Assembly: GCF_035917415.1 (NCBI RefSeq)
Contig: NZ_CP109073.1
Span: 4,138,501 to 4,202,500, forward strand
Reading direction: 5' to 3'
DNA: 64,000 nucleotides
Origin: Streptomyces sp. NBC_01803
GTDB taxonomy: Bacteria > Actinomycetota > Actinomycetes > Streptomycetales > Streptomycetaceae
In this document: one piece after another, positions 62,825-64,000 of the stretch
Layout of the letters: the number at the start of each line of letters is the position of its first letter
Numbering within the stretch: position 1 is the stretch's first letter
The notes under the pieces: model-generated
What the model was told of the DNA's origin: nothing
Database searches by the model: none
Seen by the model: only the letters and a program-made list of their open reading frames with translations
Translations under genes and position numbers: made by a program

Positions 62825-64000
62825 ACCGGGGCTCCGGCCAGCCGGGCCGCGAGGCGGCTCGCCGCCGCGCTGCCGGTGCGGGAGCACGCCTCGATGGAGA
62901 CGCCCTGGATGTAGTCGCCGGCCAGCTCCAGGCCCGGCAGCGTCTCGACGTCCGCGCGCAGCTCGCGCAGGAACGCCGGGTGGTGCGGCAGGTAACCGCT
63001 GTAGGCGGCGGGCCAGTGCTTGACCAGGACGTTGAGGCGGGTGGCGCGCGGCGTCCCGAGGTACTTGACGAGCAAGTCCTCGCTCTCGCTGGTCAGTTTG
63101 TCGATCAGCTCCGGAGTGGGGTCGGTCAGGCGCCCCTGGCGTCCGCTGTAGGTGTAACGGACGATGTGGCGCTCCTCCTTGCCGTAGGAGCCGGCGTTGC
63201 TGCACGGGCCGTCGTCCATGGCCAGCGCGCGCACCTCGCTGGTGAAGACGGGCTCGTCGTACTCGACCAGGACCACGGTGGAGGGGAAGTACCGCACGCG
63301 CCGCAGCCGTTCGGCCATCGTGGGCCGGGCCTCGGTGACGATCCCTGCGGTGGCGTGGGCCGGGGTGGCCAGCACCACCCCGTCGTACTCGCTGGCTTCG
63401 GCGGGCCCGCCGCCCTCGGAGATCCGCAGCCCGGTGACGCGGCCGAGGCGGTTGACGACCAGGCCCTCGGCGCGGGCGCCGGCGCGGATGGTGACGCGCT
63501 TGGCGATCGCGTCCAGGGCGGGCTGGATGCCGCCCGCGAGCTGGTCGTAGTGGTCGAGCAGCATCGCCAGGTTGGTGCCGAAGGTGCCGGGGTAGACCTC
63601 GTCGGGCTCGGCGCCGTTGTTGCGGATCACCATGGGGCGGATCAGCGACTCGGTCATCTCGCGGCCGAAGTAGGCCGCGAGCGGGGCGTCGTCGTGGCGG
63701 CGCGAGATCCCGCCGAAGTAGCGGGAGCCGAGGAATCGATTGGACTCGTCCGCGCGGATGCGGGCCGCCATCGTCGCCAGCCGGGCCACGTCGCGGGCCG
63801 AGCCCATCCGGCGGATGTTCTGGAGGGTCTGGCCCCGGCGCTCGCTGTCCAGCGTCAGCACCCGGCCGTCCTTGACGCGGGAGGCGTTGTAGCCGAACGA
63901 CTCGTAGGCGTCCACGCCGAGTTCGGAGGTGAACCAGCGGAACGTGCGGTAGCGGCGGCCGATGTTCTTGCCGCCCGTCATCACCTGCCGGTCACCGAGG
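62821..64000 (-). CDS. FAD-dependent amine-oxidase/phytoene-desaturase-like oxidoreductase, 5' end outside window
   Basis: The C-terminal 392 or so residues of a flavoprotein; the frame stays open to base 64000, so the N-terminal FAD motif lies outside. The C-terminal FAD contact is LPGLELAGDYIQGVSIEACS followed by RTGSAAASRLA. YDGVVLATPAHATAGIV and a GGIQPALDAIAKRVTIRAGA segment match the protoporphyrinogen oxidase/amine oxidase group. It is first in the visible leftward operon and overlaps the SDR gene. It probably dehydrogenates a lipid or polyene. Confidence 0.88.
   Translation of the reverse strand, partial: LGDRQVMTGGKNIGRRYRTFRWFTSELGVDAYESFGYNASRVKDGRVLTLDSERRGQTLQNIRRMGSARDVARLATMAARIRADESNRFLGSRYFGGISRRHDDAPLAAYFGREMTESLIRPMVIRNNGAEPDEVYPGTFGTNLAMLLDHYDQLAGGIQPALDAIAKRVTIRAGARAEGLVVNRLGRVTGLRISEGGGPAEASEYDGVVLATPAHATAGIVTEARPTMAERLRRVRYFPSTVVLVEYDEPVFTSEVRALAMDDGPCSNAGSYGKEERHIVRYTYSGRQGRLTDPTPELIDKLTSESEDLLVKYLGTPRATRLNVLVKHWPAAYSGYLPHHPAFLRELRADVETLPGLELAGDYIQGVSIEACSRTGSAAASRLAARLAGAPV

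Overview
The window is a 64 kb piece of a very GC-rich actinobacterial chromosome, most likely Streptomyces or a close relative. Nearly every codon ends in G or C. GTG and TTG starts are common, many genes overlap by 4 bases, and rare TTA codons (bldA targets) sit in regulatory genes. Families typical of streptomycetes are present: a UTRA/GntR regulator pair, an RsbW-like kinase fold, WXG100/EccC, an XRE-cupin regulator and RecD2. No transposase, integrase, prophage or CRISPR array was seen.

Layout. 1-17 kb is mixed housekeeping: the 3' part of a fused two-unit ABC exporter, small genes, a NUDIX hydrolase, an SRPBCC protein, an XRE-cupin regulator coupled to a tandem GNAT, a BCCT carrier, a questin-oxidase-like protein, a PEP-synthase-like phosphotransferase coupled to a membrane protein, recD2 and citrate synthase. 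Downstream of citrate synthase lie a perfect CRP-type box, a structured probable small RNA and a terminator. 17.2-18.5 kb holds a copper chaperone with a CsoR-type operator, a DedA protein and a mini-HTH protein.

18.6-30.9 kb is a complete myo-inositol regulon built around a divergent operator region at 25.1 kb. The leftward operon is iolC, aldolase, iolB, iolD and mmsA/iolA. The rightward operon is ABC uptake (binding lipoprotein, permease, ATPase), iolE-like, iolG and a GntR regulator. Inositol is imported, oxidised, dehydrated, ring-opened, isomerised, phosphorylated, cleaved and turned into acetyl-CoA.

31-41.7 kb carries tRNA-Cys, a DUF1259 protein, a two-gene cis-prenyltransferase plus squalene/phytoene synthase-like module, an amidohydrolase remnant, MarR, a GntR plus an HTH-less UTRA partner facing a kinase-fold/TPR fusion across mirrored promoters, NhaA, a 28-bp tandem array, and a KtrA/KtrB-type potassium system.

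41.8-49.3 kb is a three-gene operon of a YqiJ-like OB-fold membrane protein, a YqiK-type flotillin and a 1588-residue AAA+ ATPase. This is the most intriguing system in the window and may be a membrane-stress or defence module. 49.4-56.3 kb has a decayed two-gene mini-operon, a WXG100 protein divergent from a full EccC, a companion protein and a MerR regulator. 56.3-64 kb is a leftward lipid-type cluster: FAD oxidoreductase, SDR, desaturase, acyl-AMP ligase, ketoacyl synthase III and an ABC exporter, continuing past the right edge.
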